Source: Coffea arabica (taxonomy: Eukaryota; Streptophyta; Magnoliopsida; Gentianales; Rubiaceae). Taken from it: a stretch of 64,000 bases of DNA. Every line of letters begins with the position of its first letter. Position 1 is the stretch's first letter. Positions 11,410 through 28,194 of the stretch are shown in pieces. The stretch covers positions 37,469,994 to 37,533,993 of the forward strand of contig NC_092322.1 of assembly GCF_036785885.1 (NCBI RefSeq), written 5' to 3'. The notes beneath the pieces were generated by a model. It did not search any database. It worked only from the letters and a program-made list of their open reading frames with translations, and was not told where the DNA came from. The position numbers and the translations under genes are program-made.

Positions 11410-13554
11410 AGCCAAAGGGGATACCTTTATGGTAGGAACCTGCATATGATAGGAAGGCCGGCAGAGAGGGACATATGTTGCGGTTGCATACAGTCCAAAC
11501 GGAGACAGTAAATTGTTGCAAAGCGTGTGGAGAGGAAATATACGAGAACCATCTGCGGATGCAACCAAAAAGCACACTGACTTCGTACGATCTCATAGAT
11601 TGGGGCAGGAAGTGTTATTGCAGGTTAAAAAATCAGAGGCATTTATGTATATTCAAATGTACCCATTACTAATGGAAAAATGCTACAAATGCCTTGGACA
11701 AAAAATATGCGTAAAGAAGGTACCGAAATTTTAAGAAATAATAAATGATTATCGCACACGCGTGGGGGATAATAATTTGGAAGAAGGAAAAGTGGAGGTA
11801 AACGAAAGGATTCAAGCCTTCATTATATTTATATACATATATAAATTTAGTACCAAGTATTGAGCTTAAGCACGTGGGAAAATGGAGTAGTAACTATCGT
11901 TATGGTAAAAAAACAGTTTTAGACATGATATAATAGGTTATAATAATTTTAGTAACCATTTGATTACCTGTTGGATTTATCCACTTGAATAAGATTATGC
12001 ATAAAAATAAGAAAGTAAGTTTGTCATCTAAAATAGTAAGTTAACGTAATAAACTAGTAACTTTTGTAGCCCAAAAGGTGAATTGAAAGTATTATGAAAC
12101 ATACTTTTTAAAGAGATAAATTACAATTTTTATCCTCAATATACTTTTGAGGGAGTAACTAGTGTGTTTGGACATGAGATTATTTGCCCAAATATATTTG
12201 CTTACATTACCATTACAATTTCCAATACACTTTTTTATCTTCCCAATTATCTTTTTATCTTACATACATCACATCACAAAAAGTGCTACAATAAGAATAT
12301 CTCAAATAATTTACAATCCAAACACACATACGTATGTTTTTATACATAAATAATCATTTTTACTTATAACATAGTAAATTTGATTAATGATAAAAACATG
12401 CTAATTTATGGCAAAAATATTCTATTATGCTTAAAAAACTTTTGCCAAGCCCATATTTTATTGTTATTTGAAATAACACTAAAATGTTTTATTAATGATT
12501 AAAACTGAGTACCTTACTTAGCAAGTACTGTTAATATACTTGTATAAATACTTGATTGTATGTGAATAAAGTAATATTTTTAAAATTTATACATAATTAA
12601 ATTTTTTTTTTTGAAGTTTAAAAAAAAGTAAGCGAAAATTTTTTTGCACAGAGTACAAAAATCCACAAGTCAAAATAGTTGGTCTGAAAGGGAAAGATAC
12701 AGCTGAATATCATTGTTTAAAGTACTAAATAAATAGATGTAAAATGCTGGTTAAAAGCTCGTACTTTGACATATAATAAAGGAAAGTCATAAAAAGCAGG
12801 TCATTTATGGAAAAAGTTTTCATTAATAAAAATACCAGCTCTTCACGGTTTTCTTACCAGTCCTCCAAAGTATGAGCAAAGTGCCAATAGTTGAAATAGT
12901 AATTTTTTCTATTTATATGGAATTAATTTGTTTTTTGCATTTTAAAAAAAATTATAAAAATTTTTTATCAGAAAGCACATAAGTCAAAAGGATTGGTCTA
13001 AAAGGGAAAGGAATAGCAGATTTTTTTTTTGGCAAACAAAGTCCAGCATTTTCAATCCAATCACAATACTGATGATTAACATGGACAAAATGCCGTAACA
13101 TATAATCAGTTGACTAAATCATCATACTTCCAAGTTTTAAACAATAGAAATATCAGTGCCTAAGAGCTGAATCTATAAACTATTATGTTATTCAAGCCAA
13201 GTTCTCATAATCAAGTTCTTTTGCATTACCTAATCACGAAATATTCCCATTCTAAATCAAAGACAAGATACAAACTGCATCCTTCAGCTGTTGTTACCTT
13301 CGAAAAAACTTCCCAGTCTGAAAGTCGAGGTAGCTGAACTCTTTGCCCCTCCTTAAACATCCCTAGCAGATATGTATAGTACTTGTATTTCACGCTCGAA
13401 GGACACAGTGTTGTGTTTGAAAAATACCCCGAAAAATATGTAATCCAAGCGGAACCGATTCTTCATTATTTAAAATACCAAATCTGTGATTGTGTTTTAA
13501 CTGTTCCATTGGTATCCTAATGTATCATTTTTCCATCAAATACCACCTCTTTAA

Positions 13555-14395
13555 CACCCATTTTTCCTTAAAAAATTTATTTATTGAATAAAATAAAAAT
13601 AAACCGGTTTTGCAATAAAACACTAGCTCTTTATAACTTTCTTTCATTATAAGAACATAGTACCCATTTTTCCATAAAAAAATTATTTATCGGATAAAAT
13701 AAAAATAAACTCGTTTTTCAATAAAACACTAGCTCTTTATGGCTTTCCTCCATTATAAGAACAGAGTACCCATTTTTTTATAAAAAAATTTATTTATCGA
13801 ATAAAATAAAAATAAACCCATTTTCCAATAAAACACTAGTTCTTTATGGCTTTCCTCCATTATAACAACAGAGTACCCATTTTTTCATAAAAAAATTATT
13901 TATTGAATAAAATAAAAATAAATCCATTTTTCAATAAAACACTAGTTCTGTATGACTTTCCTCCAAAGTATCCATTTTTTCATAAAAGAATTTATTTATC
14001 GGATAAAATAAAAATAAATCCGTTTTTCAATAAAACGCTAGCTCTTTATGACTTTTCTCCATTATAAGAACAAAGTATCTATTTTCTCATAAATAAATTT
14101 ATTTATCAGATAAAATAAAAAAAAACATGTTTTTCAATAAAATACTAGCTCTTTATGATTTTCCTCCATTATAAGAACATAGTACCCATTTTTCCAAAAA
14201 AAAATTTATTTATCGGATAAAATAAAAATAAATCCACTTTCCAATAAAACACTAGCTTTTTATGGTTTTCTTTCATTATAAGAACAGAGTACCCATTTTT
14301 CATAAACAAATTTATTTATTGGATAAAATAAAAATAAATCCATTTTTCAATAAAGCACCAGCTACTTATGGCTTTCCTCCATAAATTATCTATTT
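13555..14395 (+). repeat. Tandem array, ~105-bp units (left arm)
   Basis: About eight units, each containing TTATTTATCGGATAAAATAA, then CAATAAAACACTAGCTCTTT and CATTATAAGAACAGAGTACC variants. One unit is shortened near 13965. The array lies inside the left arm of the fold-back element. Confidence 0.85.
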
Positions 14396-14399
14396 TCAT

Positions 14400-15790
14400 A
14401 AGTTAATTTATTAGTTGGATAAAATCAGAATAAAATTAGGTTGAACAGCAAATTACCCTTTAGGATAAAATTGAAATACAGGAAAGTAACCTATAGCAAG
14501 TTTTAACTCCATTTCCAATACAAAAATATGCTAGAAATTCTTTTTGCAAATGCAAGACACCTAATTCATAAAGTCTCAAGAAACCTTTACAACCGTTATG
14601 CAAAAGCAACTTATTCATTCTAAATTTTTAGCATCAATTTGATTATCTGTTGGACGCATCCACCTAAATAGGATAATATGTATTTTCTGGGACACGAGAC
14701 ATAATAAGAATTAAACTTGTATTAATGTACACCTAACAAAATGAGAGAAATAGCGTAACAATTAATACAATAATAAGAATAATAGAGTTGGTATAACAAA
14801 ATTAGTATAGTCTAGAATTTTATTTTTTTCTGCATATAGTTCACGAATATGAGATTCAACCACTAAAAAAAAGACATCTATATCTATCTATATGTATTGC
14901 AGAGGGAATTTCGGATAAGGAGCTTTCCAAATTGTCAAAAGTCTGAATACTATTTTATTAGAATTTTACATTTCTAAAATTAAGAAATGTTTATCTCACA
15001 ACTAATCCTATAACTACTCGTACAAATCTTATAATCATGCTCATGTTTTTCCCACTTTTCCCTCACGTTTTCCCCACTAACCCATAAAATTAAAACTCCT
15101 AAATTTTAACTAACAGATAATAACTACCAATGTAAAATGATATATGCAAATTCCAATTAATGTCTCACATTTACTGCTAACTTTACTGATAGTAATAACT
15201 AACAGTTGTTACTGACATTCACATCTCACACTTACCACATTACTCATAGTAATAAGTAACTGTTAACTTAAGAAATTTGCAACTAACGAAAGTCACATAT
15301 CCAAAATTTAGGAGCATGTTTAAATTATAATTTTCACAATTCAACGTATTTTATTGTCATAATATAGTTTACTCTCATAATCATTCACAAAACTGATGCT
15401 CACTAATCCAATTGACCCATTTCATTTGTCATCATATAAATTCAATACAGTGAAAAAATTATGTATCATACATTCACCATGGATAAATCTCAGTTACAAA
15501 CATTTCAGTCAGTGGCAAAGCCAAGATTTGTTTTCTAGAGGGGCTAAAATTGTAAAAACTTAGGAAGGCTAACTTCGTTTTATACAAATAATTACAAATA
15601 TGAAATAAAATTTTTAAAATTTGGGGGAGAGTGGAGCTATGGCCCCATTAGTCCCTATTGGTTCCATCATTGAATTCAATGGCGTCTTAATTTTAAATTT
15701 GCAAGATTACAAAGGAGAAAACAACTAATCATAAAACGAATTTTATACTATGGTGATCCCACTCAAATATTTTAAGGTTCAAAAAGTTCA
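14400..15790. other. Central spacer of the fold-back element
   Basis: AT-rich and without coding potential. A stretch at about 15515-15665 (CAGTGGCAAAGCCAAGATTT... GGGGGAGAGTGGAGCTATGG) resembles a common plant hAT/MITE end sequence and may be a small nested insertion. Its boundaries are not clear. Confidence 0.45.
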
Positions 15791-15799
15791 CCTCCAAAA

Positions 15800-16435
15800 C
15801 TTTGGAAAATGGGTTTGATTTTTATTTTATCCGATAAACAAATTTGTCAAACGTGTCCAAAATGGGTACTCTTTTGTTATAATGGAGGAAAGTCATAAAG
15901 AGATGGTTTTTTGTTGGAAAACACCATTTTTTTAATTTTATCCGATATATAAATTTCTTTTTCGCCTCCAAAATGGGTACTATTTTGTTGTACTGGAGGA
16001 AAGCCGTAAAAAGCTGGTGTTTTATTCGAAAACGGGTTCGATTTTTATTTTATCCCATAAACAAATTTGTTTTTCGCCTCTAAAATGGGTACTTTTTTGT
16101 TATAATAGAGGAAAGCCATAAAGACCTGAAATTTTTGCCCGAAAAAGGGTTTCATTTTCTATTTTATCCGATAAATAAATTTGTTTTTTGCCTACAAATG
16201 AGTACTCTTTTGTTATAATGGAGGATAGCCATAAAGAGCTAGTGTTTTATTGAAAAACGGATTTATTTTTATTTTATCCAATAAATAAATTTGTTTATGA
16301 AAAAATAGGTATTCTGTTCTTATAATGGAGGAAACCTATAAAGAATAAGTGTTTTATTGGAAAAACGGATTTTTATGTATTTTATCCGATACATAAATTT
16401 GTTTATGGAAAAATAGGTGTTAAAGAGATGATATT
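15800..16435 (-). repeat. Tandem array, ~105-bp units (right arm)
   Basis: Inverted counterpart of the array at 13555-14395. About six units contain TTTATTTTATCCGATAAA and TTGTTATAATGGAGGAAAG. Unit number differs between the arms, so the arrays have expanded or contracted independently. Confidence 0.8.
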
Positions 16436-18131
16436 TGATGGGAAAATGATACTTTAGGATATCAATGGATAACAGTTAAAACAAAATCACAGATTTGGTA
16501 TTTTAAATAATGACGAATCGGTTCCGTTTGGATTAGATTTTTTTGGGATATTTTTCAAAAACAGCACTGTAGTCCTTTGAACGTGAACTACAAGTACTGT
16601 ATGTATCTGCTATTCCTTTCCCTTTTAGACCATTCCTTTTGACTTATGTGCTTTCTGATAAAAGATTTTCATTAATTTTTTTTAAAATGCAAAAAAAAAA
16701 ATTAATGAAAGTATGTATAAATCGAAAAAAATATTATTTTAATTATTGCCAGTTTGCTCATACGTTGGACGACTGGTAAGAAAACCGTGAATAGCTGCTG
16801 GTATTTTTATGAATGATAACTTTTCCCGTAAATAGCCTGCTCTTTATGGTTTTCCTTTATTATATGTCAAGGTACCTGCTTTTAACGAGTATTTTACATC
16901 TAATTTATTTGGTACTTTAAACAATGATATTCAGATGTTTCTTTCCCTTTTAGACCAACTATTTTGACTTGTAGATTTTTGTGCTCTGGGAAAAAAAATT
17001 TTCGCTTACTTTTTTTTAACTGCAAAAGAAAAAATTTATTTCCCTATAAATTCCAAAAATATTTATTTATTCACATACGATCAAGTATGTATACAAGTAT
17101 ATTAACAGTACTTACTAAGTAAGGTATCCGTTTTAATCATTAATAATACATTTTAGTGTTATTTCAAATAACACAAAAAAATACGGGCTTGGTATAATTT
17201 TGTTTAGCATAATAGAATATTTTTGCCATACATTAGCATGTTTTTGTCATTAATCAAATTTACTATGTTATAAGTAAAAATCACTATTTATGTATAAAAA
17301 CATACTTTTACTTCAAATAAACTTACTCCCTCAAAAGTATATTTGAGATATAAAATTGTAATTTATCTCTTTAAAAAGTATGTTTCATATTACTTTCAAT
17401 TTACCTTTTCGACTGCAAAAGTTACTAATTTATTACGTTAACATACTATTTTAGATGAGAAACTTACTTCCTTATTTTTATCCATAATCCTATTCAAGCG
17501 GATGGGTCCAATGGATAATCAAACGGTCGCTAAAATTTTTATAACCTATTACATCATGTCTAAAACTGTTTTGTTTACCATAACGATAGTTATGGCACCA
17601 TTTTCCCGGATGTTTAAACTGAACACCTGGCTACTAAATTTATATATGTATATAAATATAATGAAGCCTTCAATCCCTTTGTGTTTCGCGTTGCCACGGA
17701 ACTACTACGTTTACCTCTGCTCCACTTTTCCTTCTTTCTTCCAAGTTATTATCCCCCATACGTGTGAGATTTACATTTATTATTTGTTAAAATTTTGGTA
17801 CCTTCTTTACACACATTTTTTTTGTCTCAGGCATTTGCAACATTTTTTCATTGCTAACGGGTAGATTTACAAATGCATAAATGCCAGTGGTTCTGACCTG
17901 CAATTACCCTTTCCTTGCCCAATCTATTACATTGGAAAACGGAAGTCCGAACGTGTGCTTTTTTGCTTGCAGCCACAGACAAAAATTTAATGTTTGCTCT
18001 CCACGCGATCTTCCATAGCTTAACGTCTCCGTTTGCACTTCATCCAACTCCAACACGTGTCACTTTCTGCAGGTCTTCCTACCATAGGCACGGTCAAAGC
18101 ATTCCTGTCATAAAGGTTTCCCAGCCAAAGG

Positions 18132-18773
18132 AGCTGGTATGGCCGTCTTTTCACACTCCTATAGTTGTTGTTGTGCCTCTATTTCCTAACCTTCCAATAT
18201 TTTCTTTCTTTTAATAAAAAATATGATAACACCATTTTTTGAGGAGAAAATTGTCAAACGTTAAGCATATGAGGGCATGACCATCTTTTCACACTTCTAA
18301 CATACATGAGATCTAACCCACATGTTTGATTGTTCCTTTGCAGGGGCAACTTGTGTGTTTTCCGATTACAGGGAGCAATTTGCTACTCATCCAACATTCA
18401 TTGCGTAGAGGCAACATGTGATTAAGCCATGATTTTATTAGTTCATTGATCTTCACTTACACAAAAGCACCAACTGACACTGAATAGGTGTTAAAATCCA
18501 TTTGGTTTTATGTTTCTTGACCATTACAGTCGCTAGAATTTGGATCTGGATTTGACTCTATGTAAAGTGCATGATTCTGGAGTTGGATTTAGTGGTTATA
18601 ACCTATAACCGAGATCTTATATCTACTCCCATATTGCATGAATTTTACCACATATTTCGTAATTGCTGCCATGCATGTTGTCAAAATTGGATTTTGACCA
18701 CTCTAGCCATTAACATGTATGATCAACACTAGATTATTCCTTCATAACAGAAGTTGGCTTTAGGGACTCAATA
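18132..18773. other. Non-coding DNA
   Basis: No gene or element ends seen. The last part is the flank that is duplicated near 875-940. Confidence 0.4.
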
Positions 18774-18782
18774 TTTCTGTTA

Positions 18783-19255
18783 GGGTAAATTATATTTTAC
18801 CCCCCTGTGGTTTACCCTTTTTTTACATAACCCCCATATAGTTTCAAAAGCTATACATAACCCCCTCATGGTTTGGATTAAAGTGCCAAAGTAACGGAAA
18901 TAGTCCCTCGTAACGGAACTTCTAAAAATGTCGAAATTACCCTTATAAATACATGACACATTAACTCCCTATGATTTTTATATTTTACCATATAACCCCC
19001 TTATGGTTTAATACTTTACCATATAACCCCCTTATGATTTTCAAAATATACACATAACCCCCCTTGGTTAATACATAAATTTCAGCCTTACATAAGGGTA
19101 TTTTTGACATTTTAGATGACGCCGTTACGAGTGACTATTTTCGTTACTTTGACACTTTAATCCAAACTATAAGGGGGTTATGTATAGCTTTTGAAACCAT
19201 AGAGGGGTTATGTGAAAAAACGCTAAACCATAGGGGGGTAAAGTGGAATTTGCCC
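18783..19255. mobile_element. 473-bp MULE-type MITE
   Basis: The left end GGGTAAATTATATTTTACCC and the inverted right end GGGCAAATTCCACTTTACCC open inverted repeats of roughly 170 bp, rich in ACCCCC and CTATGGTTT motifs. The identical 9-bp repeat TTTCTGTTA flanks it (18774-18782 and 19256-19264). No ORF. The paralogous empty site at 875-960 confirms the insertion. The terminal motif resembles that of MULE2 at 51019-56228 (GGGTAAAATATA, ACCCCCCTATGGTTT), so MULE2-type transposase may have moved it; that is inference. Confidence 0.9.
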
Positions 19256-19264
19256 TTTCTGTTA

Positions 19265-19690
19265 TGAAGGAAGCGAAATTGTGAACTCTTTCAACACATG
19301 GCTTAGAGTGCTTAGGATTGATTCAGAGCATTTTGAAGACCGTATGCAAGCTGTTGCAGGGTGGAGAAGAATTCCACGAACCAGAACACAAATGGAACTT
19401 TTCAGTGAAAATTCTTTCTTTAATGTTTAGGAAGCCTAACTGTATAGTAAGCAATTTTCTCTATCTATGGTAGTGTTCTCTGTTTGTTCTCTATGTAGTG
19501 ATGGTAGTTATTAGACTGATGTTTGTAAGAGTAGCCTGCTGCTGCTAGTAACTTTTCCATGTTTAGTAATGCAAGCAGAGTTTCAACCAACCAACCCCCC
19601 CCCCCCCCCCCCCCCAACAAAAAAAAAAAAAAAGGGGGAGAAGTGCATACATTCATACTGTGAAAAATCTCGAAGAAGATATACAAACAC
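19265..19690 (+). repeat. Paralogue of 930-1290 with homopolymer tract
   Basis: Matches 930-1290, including GAAGAATTCCACGAACCAGA and TAGTGATGGTAGTTAT. It contains a long poly-C run followed by poly-A at about 19595-19634. It lies in the 3' flank of the minus-strand Ca2+-ATPase gene. Confidence 0.7.
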
Positions 19691-19910
19691 CGCATATGTC
19701 CTAGGCTCTTATTCTTTTATAGGTGTTCGAGTACTATCGTAAGTTTAAAGCCTCGACAAGAGCTCGGCATGTCTGGCCATCATATCATATGGCTGTCTTT
19801 GGACTTGTACGCATTATACATGTATACCTATATTATTCTTGTTATTAATGCATGCAGGCATTATAAAAGGCTGCATCACAGGCAACTCTTCTGGCTTGAC
19901 CAAGGTGATC

Positions 19911-23888
<3,978 letters not shown>

Positions 23889-24296
23889 GGCAGAAATATA
23901 ACAGGATTAACCAGAAACAGATAGGAACTATGGACTGTATCACACCAAAGGATAGTGAGAAATAGTGAGAAATGGGAATTTAGAACTCAAGAATTGCAAA
24001 GTGATTTCTACATGTAGACAAAGTATTATCCAAAAAGGTTTGCATGATATAGAGTAAACGGTCAACAACTGTTTTACAGAATTAGAAGTAAACTTCCAAG
24101 AAGACTGCTTGAACTTTAGCTGTATATCTAAGAAACTGAGAAAAGTTTGAAAAAGCAAAGAGGGAAGGTACCACCAAAGGGCCTTCTACAGGGAGTTGGC
24201 TTTGACTCTTTGATCAGTCTTGATAGTTTTGGGAAACGTGACAATGCAACTTTAGAGCTTTTGGGCTGTATGATAAATTGCAATGCCATGACCGCA

Positions 24297-24304
24297 TATT
24301 TATA
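24297..24304 (-). promoter_or_regulatory. Probable TATA box of the Ca2+-ATPase gene
   Basis: TATAAATA on the minus strand, about 410 bp upstream of the start codon. A GTACC donor-like site at 24171 and an acceptor-like GATACAG near 23940 suggest a small 5' UTR intron between it and the ATG. This rests on motif match only. Confidence 0.4.
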
Positions 24305-24309
24305 CTCTC

Positions 24310-27202
24310 TTTTTTCCTTTGCTCCTGCTTCCCAAATCTTTTTCCCCATGCTCTTTCTCCAGCTTCAAGAGCTAAGGTTGAACAAAGGAAACTTCGTGGA
24401 TGCATCCTTTATGCTTAAATACTAATTGCAGCTGTTACAACTCTTAAAGGAATGATGTAATTAGCCACGGTCGGTAACAAGTCTCTGGGGTTCTTTCTGG
24501 TAAGCAAGCATGCTTGCAGTTGCAGTTCGTTTCTGTTGAGGAAGAAAATGATTGCTCATATCATTTAAATATATAAATTACAAGACTTCCCGGGAACATT
24601 GCTGGATATTTTACATCATTAGTCCTAGGTTTATTCAGTGTAATTGTCGATCGTGGATTAAATGCATGCTTTGATTAGACAAGTCATCATAGAAACTACC
24701 ACGAATTTGCTCGATTTAAAAGTACATAAACATCGTCTACTAGTACATATCTTATCATCTCAATGTTCCTTTCTGTCTATATAAGCAGACTTTTGAGCTG
24801 AGAATTAACATTTTCGTTAAGACAAGCACCATTTCATAATTTATCATGTCTGATATCTACTAGGTAATATCCAGTTTTGTTTTACCGGGGTACACGTGCA
24901 CAATAAGCACACTGAATAAAGGTAAGCTCATTATTAAAAATTTTAAATTATCAGCTACCCACTGAATTGCAATACTCTTATCGAAAAAATTAACAAGAGA
25001 AAAATAGCAATCTACCACAAGAAACTAGTGCACCGAATAAATAAACCAACAATGGCATCTCCTCGTTAAATGAAAGGATAGATCTTATATATACTGACGA
25101 TGACAGTATATCTATTTGTGATTATTGATGCATACCACTTAATCTAAAATTGAATTAAACTTTAATTTTTTACATATATGACATGTATCTATGCTGCTTG
25201 CGTATATATCACCAGTATATACAGGATTAATCCTCAATAAAACAAACTTATAGCAGCCGCAAATCCATTTGCAACACGAGCATAGAAGGGAAACATAAAA
25301 CACGAAGACACCAATTAATATGCTTAGTTAGCAAAGGTATAACCGGGGGAAAAAAACATGGGCTATTATATTCAAAAGGCAATGACAAACTTTCTTTCTG
25401 TGGCGTCAGCTTATATAGCTACATGAACTTTGTATAGTTTTCGATTTTTCGTACACTGGAAAAGAAAATTCTAGTTCCTTGGTTATTTGTAATCTTGCAT
25501 AAATAAATAGTTGGGGTAGTTAGTGCATTGGCAGTCGAGCAACAAAGAGGCAAAAACCTCAGTTTGGGAAGGGAAAGTCAACAGGAACGGATACGTCCTC
25601 TTCCAGTGTCTCAAGTCCTCAGAAGCGTCTTGTCCGGATCCGAAGCAGGACGGAGATAAAATGAGGGCAGTGGAGCAATTGCCTCCACTGGCCCCACAAA
25701 AATTATATATATATATATATAATCTTCAGCTTTGTCCTTGCATTTGTAGATAATTGCCCTCACAGCCTTTAATATTTTTATATTTGCTTGGTTTGCCGAC
25801 AACTTAGTTTTTGTTTAACAAACTTTAAAAAATAAATAAATAAATAGAATAGAAGAAACCAACCCAACCTTACACCGAATTGAAACCAACAAAAATCTTA
25901 TTTTATCTGTACTATTCTACTTTCTCTCTCGTTGTTAATATAATTTCAAGCCTTAGATAGGCAAAGTCATTTGAAAAACTCCTTTAATTTCCTTCTATAC
26001 ACATTGAAACTTATAAAAATTACTTTTTCTTCATTCCAACTTAAAAAAAAAAGGTTACAAAAAAGTTTACTATTAGAGATTCACGAGAAGTATAAAAACC
26101 CTTTATTTGGTATTCGGGATTTCATATTAGTTGTGAAAAAGCCTTTTATTTTAAGGGATTTGAGAGGTAGAATTGTTTATTTAGACTGTTACTTCCCAAA
26201 TAACACTCAAATAAGTATTTTTAAGAAACTTTACTTGATTGTTTCTTTAATATGATTGTATAAATTTTGATTGGTCTTGCTCAAAAGTTATTTCCTTATT
26301 ATAATTAATTATGTAAAATTAGATAATAAAAGGCAAAAGAATAGTTCACTCTGTGCTCGCCATGCAGCTCTGTAACTGGTCTTGGTGGAAGAAAAAAAAT
26401 TGTGTATATTATTTTATTTTAAAAAAATTGGGGACTCTTTGATGAATGATTATTATTACATATATCAAAATTTAAGTATTTTAGAAAAGCTTAAAAAAGG
26501 GATAAGAAAACACACCGAGAAAAATTGTAAAGTGATTATGCACATAAAATTTAGAATATATTGGTTATATTGTTATTGAGTATATTGGTTTGATACTCTT
26601 CGATTAATGGATTTTTATATATTAACTTTGCCTCCACTGAATTACATTTCTAGTTTTGCCACTGATCCGAAGCCTCTCTAGTTGAGTTTTGTCTAGTCTG
26701 TCAAGTTGTATAATTCTTATAATATTTGGTGTAAAATGATACATTTTGGTGTAAATGTTAATTATATTCACCTATACAGCTAATTTATAATTACACTAAA
26801 ATTATACTAATTTATGCCAAAAATCATAAGAACTATAACAATTGGACTGAACTAAACAGAATCAATTGGAGAGACCCTAATCATATTGTTGTTGCTAGTC
26901 TAATATGCTAAAAGCACCCTAAAAACTTGTCAGATAACCTCTTGTAATGAGAATTAGCAAGTTTAGTCTGATTATTAATTCCATACCATCTCTATACAAT
27001 TATCCGAGATGAATCGATCTCACATGCATGCCAAAACATTGACGCTTGGGACTTGTCACAGATATACGAGCAAAAAATATTAAAGATAAACAGTAGTCCC
27101 ACACAAGCAATTCTTTCTTTTTCAACGAAAAAGTGTTTAAAGGATTTAAAGTGCCATATATTAAAAACCAATGAGCATTTTGGGCAGCATAACTGGTATC
27201 AT

Positions 27203-27205
<3 letters not shown>
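24310..27205. other. Intergenic DNA
   Basis: AT-rich, with a short TA run near 25708-25722. From about 25665 to 26660 there are GCCTCCACTGGCCCC and GCCTCCACTGAATTACA... TTTTGCCACTG motifs, which resemble the ends of common plant hAT-type MITEs, but I cannot define borders. The ORFs at 25523, 25971 and 26382 are unremarkable. No gene recognised. Confidence 0.45.

Positions 27206-27234
<29 letters not shown>
27206..27234. repeat. (AT)n microsatellite
   Basis: An uninterrupted AT dinucleotide tract of about 29 bp. Confidence 0.95.
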
Positions 27235-27235
<1 letters not shown>

Positions 27236-28194
27236 CGTCAATGCATCTTGTGGAGGAAGAAATCCTCTATAGACACATGTCAGGACCAAGGAGCTCTGTT
27301 CGGACCTCACCCCCAAACCCAAATTGAGCCTAACTAACTATCTTAATTGGGGACTGCCAAATTTTCGGGGTAAGATCAAAGTCAGGATTGAAGAAGGACT
27401 TTACCTTTAGTATCCTAGTAGGACTCATGCTCATGTATGAGATAACTACAAGGAATAGAAGGATAACTCCGAACTCTTTCATAGATATCCAGGGGAGGGA
27501 GTCTTATAAATAATTGTAGGATGGACTAACAAAAGGTACAAAAAATATAGTGCATGCATTGTCTTTACGGGGAGTCACAACGGGGACTATTCCTAAACTG
27601 ATTTGAGCATTGAAGTTACAACGAGGGGATAATACTGCTGTTTGACTCATTGCAGGCCAGTTCGACTACGCCTGTTCGGTGTCCTGTTCGGATCATGCTG
27701 TCGGCGGAATCTCCACTTCTCATGAACAGTGACTTGATTTAGAACATATATGAAGTCCTAAGAAAAATGAGTATCTTCCTATTATCCTATATATAAAGCA
27801 TCAAGGATGGTTTTGGTGTTAGAATTTTATTTTCACTAGTGTTTCCATCTTTGTACTCATTAACAGTAATTAACGGTAAGGATTTACAGTAGATAACTAC
27901 TATATGCAAATCTTAAATAATTTTTTAGTAACTTCCATTAACTTCTAATATTTCAACTTCCAATAACTTGGAAGTTAATACATTAAAAGGAAAAAAAGGA
28001 ATAAAAACTTCCAATAACTCTTTTTTTGGAACTACCAACTGCCACTTTTTTATTATAAAAAAGTTCTACTTTTTTTTTGGGTTCAATTGTACACCCATTT
28101 CCAAGTATATGTAATATAGCCACAATTCTTGTATAGCTTGAGTAATTAATTTCAACGACCTTTTATCCTGGAGTAGTTTGAATGAATGAATCTA
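27235..28194. other. Intergenic DNA, possible LTR remnant
   Basis: From about 27280 to 27700 the composition changes (GTCAGGACCAAGGAGC... GGGAGGGAGTCTTATAAATA) and resembles a plant LTR with a TATA motif. No second copy, PBS or target duplication is seen. The rest is AT-rich flank. Confidence 0.3.

Larger units (their letters stand above)
11419..18122. mobile_element. 6.7-kb fold-back MULE-like element
   Basis: The left end reads GGATACCTTTATGGTAGGAA and the inverse of the right end reads GGGAAACCTTTATGACAGGA. Both flanks carry the identical 9-bp repeat AGCCAAAGG (11410-11418 and 18123-18131), typical of Mutator-like insertions. The arms, about 11419-14400 and 15790-18122, are inverted copies for most of their length. 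Matching blocks include AGTATACTTTTGAGGGAG-like, GGTCTAAAAGGGAAAG-like and the tandem arrays below. No transposase is encoded and the centre is AT-rich, so it is non-autonomous. The arms have diverged by indels and are not a perfect palindrome. Confidence 0.8.

Noticed and set aside
13555..14395. Regular ~105-bp repeats as a CRISPR array or centromeric satellite
   Set aside because: Units are contiguous tandem repeats without unique spacers, lie in the inverted arms of a transposon, and are too few for a satellite block.
17502..17864. 120-codon ORF in the right arm of the fold-back element
   Set aside because: Low-complexity hydrophobic residues from AT-rich DNA. The inverted counterpart in the left arm does not keep the frame.
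17915..18214. Similarity between plus ORF 17915-18214 and minus ORF 11200-11577 as a conserved gene
   Set aside because: The similarity comes from the inverted arms of the fold-back element; each frame runs past the element boundary into unrelated sequence.
27280..27700. Solo LTR
   Set aside because: Composition and a TATA motif are suggestive, but there are no matching ends, no target duplication and no second copy in the window.
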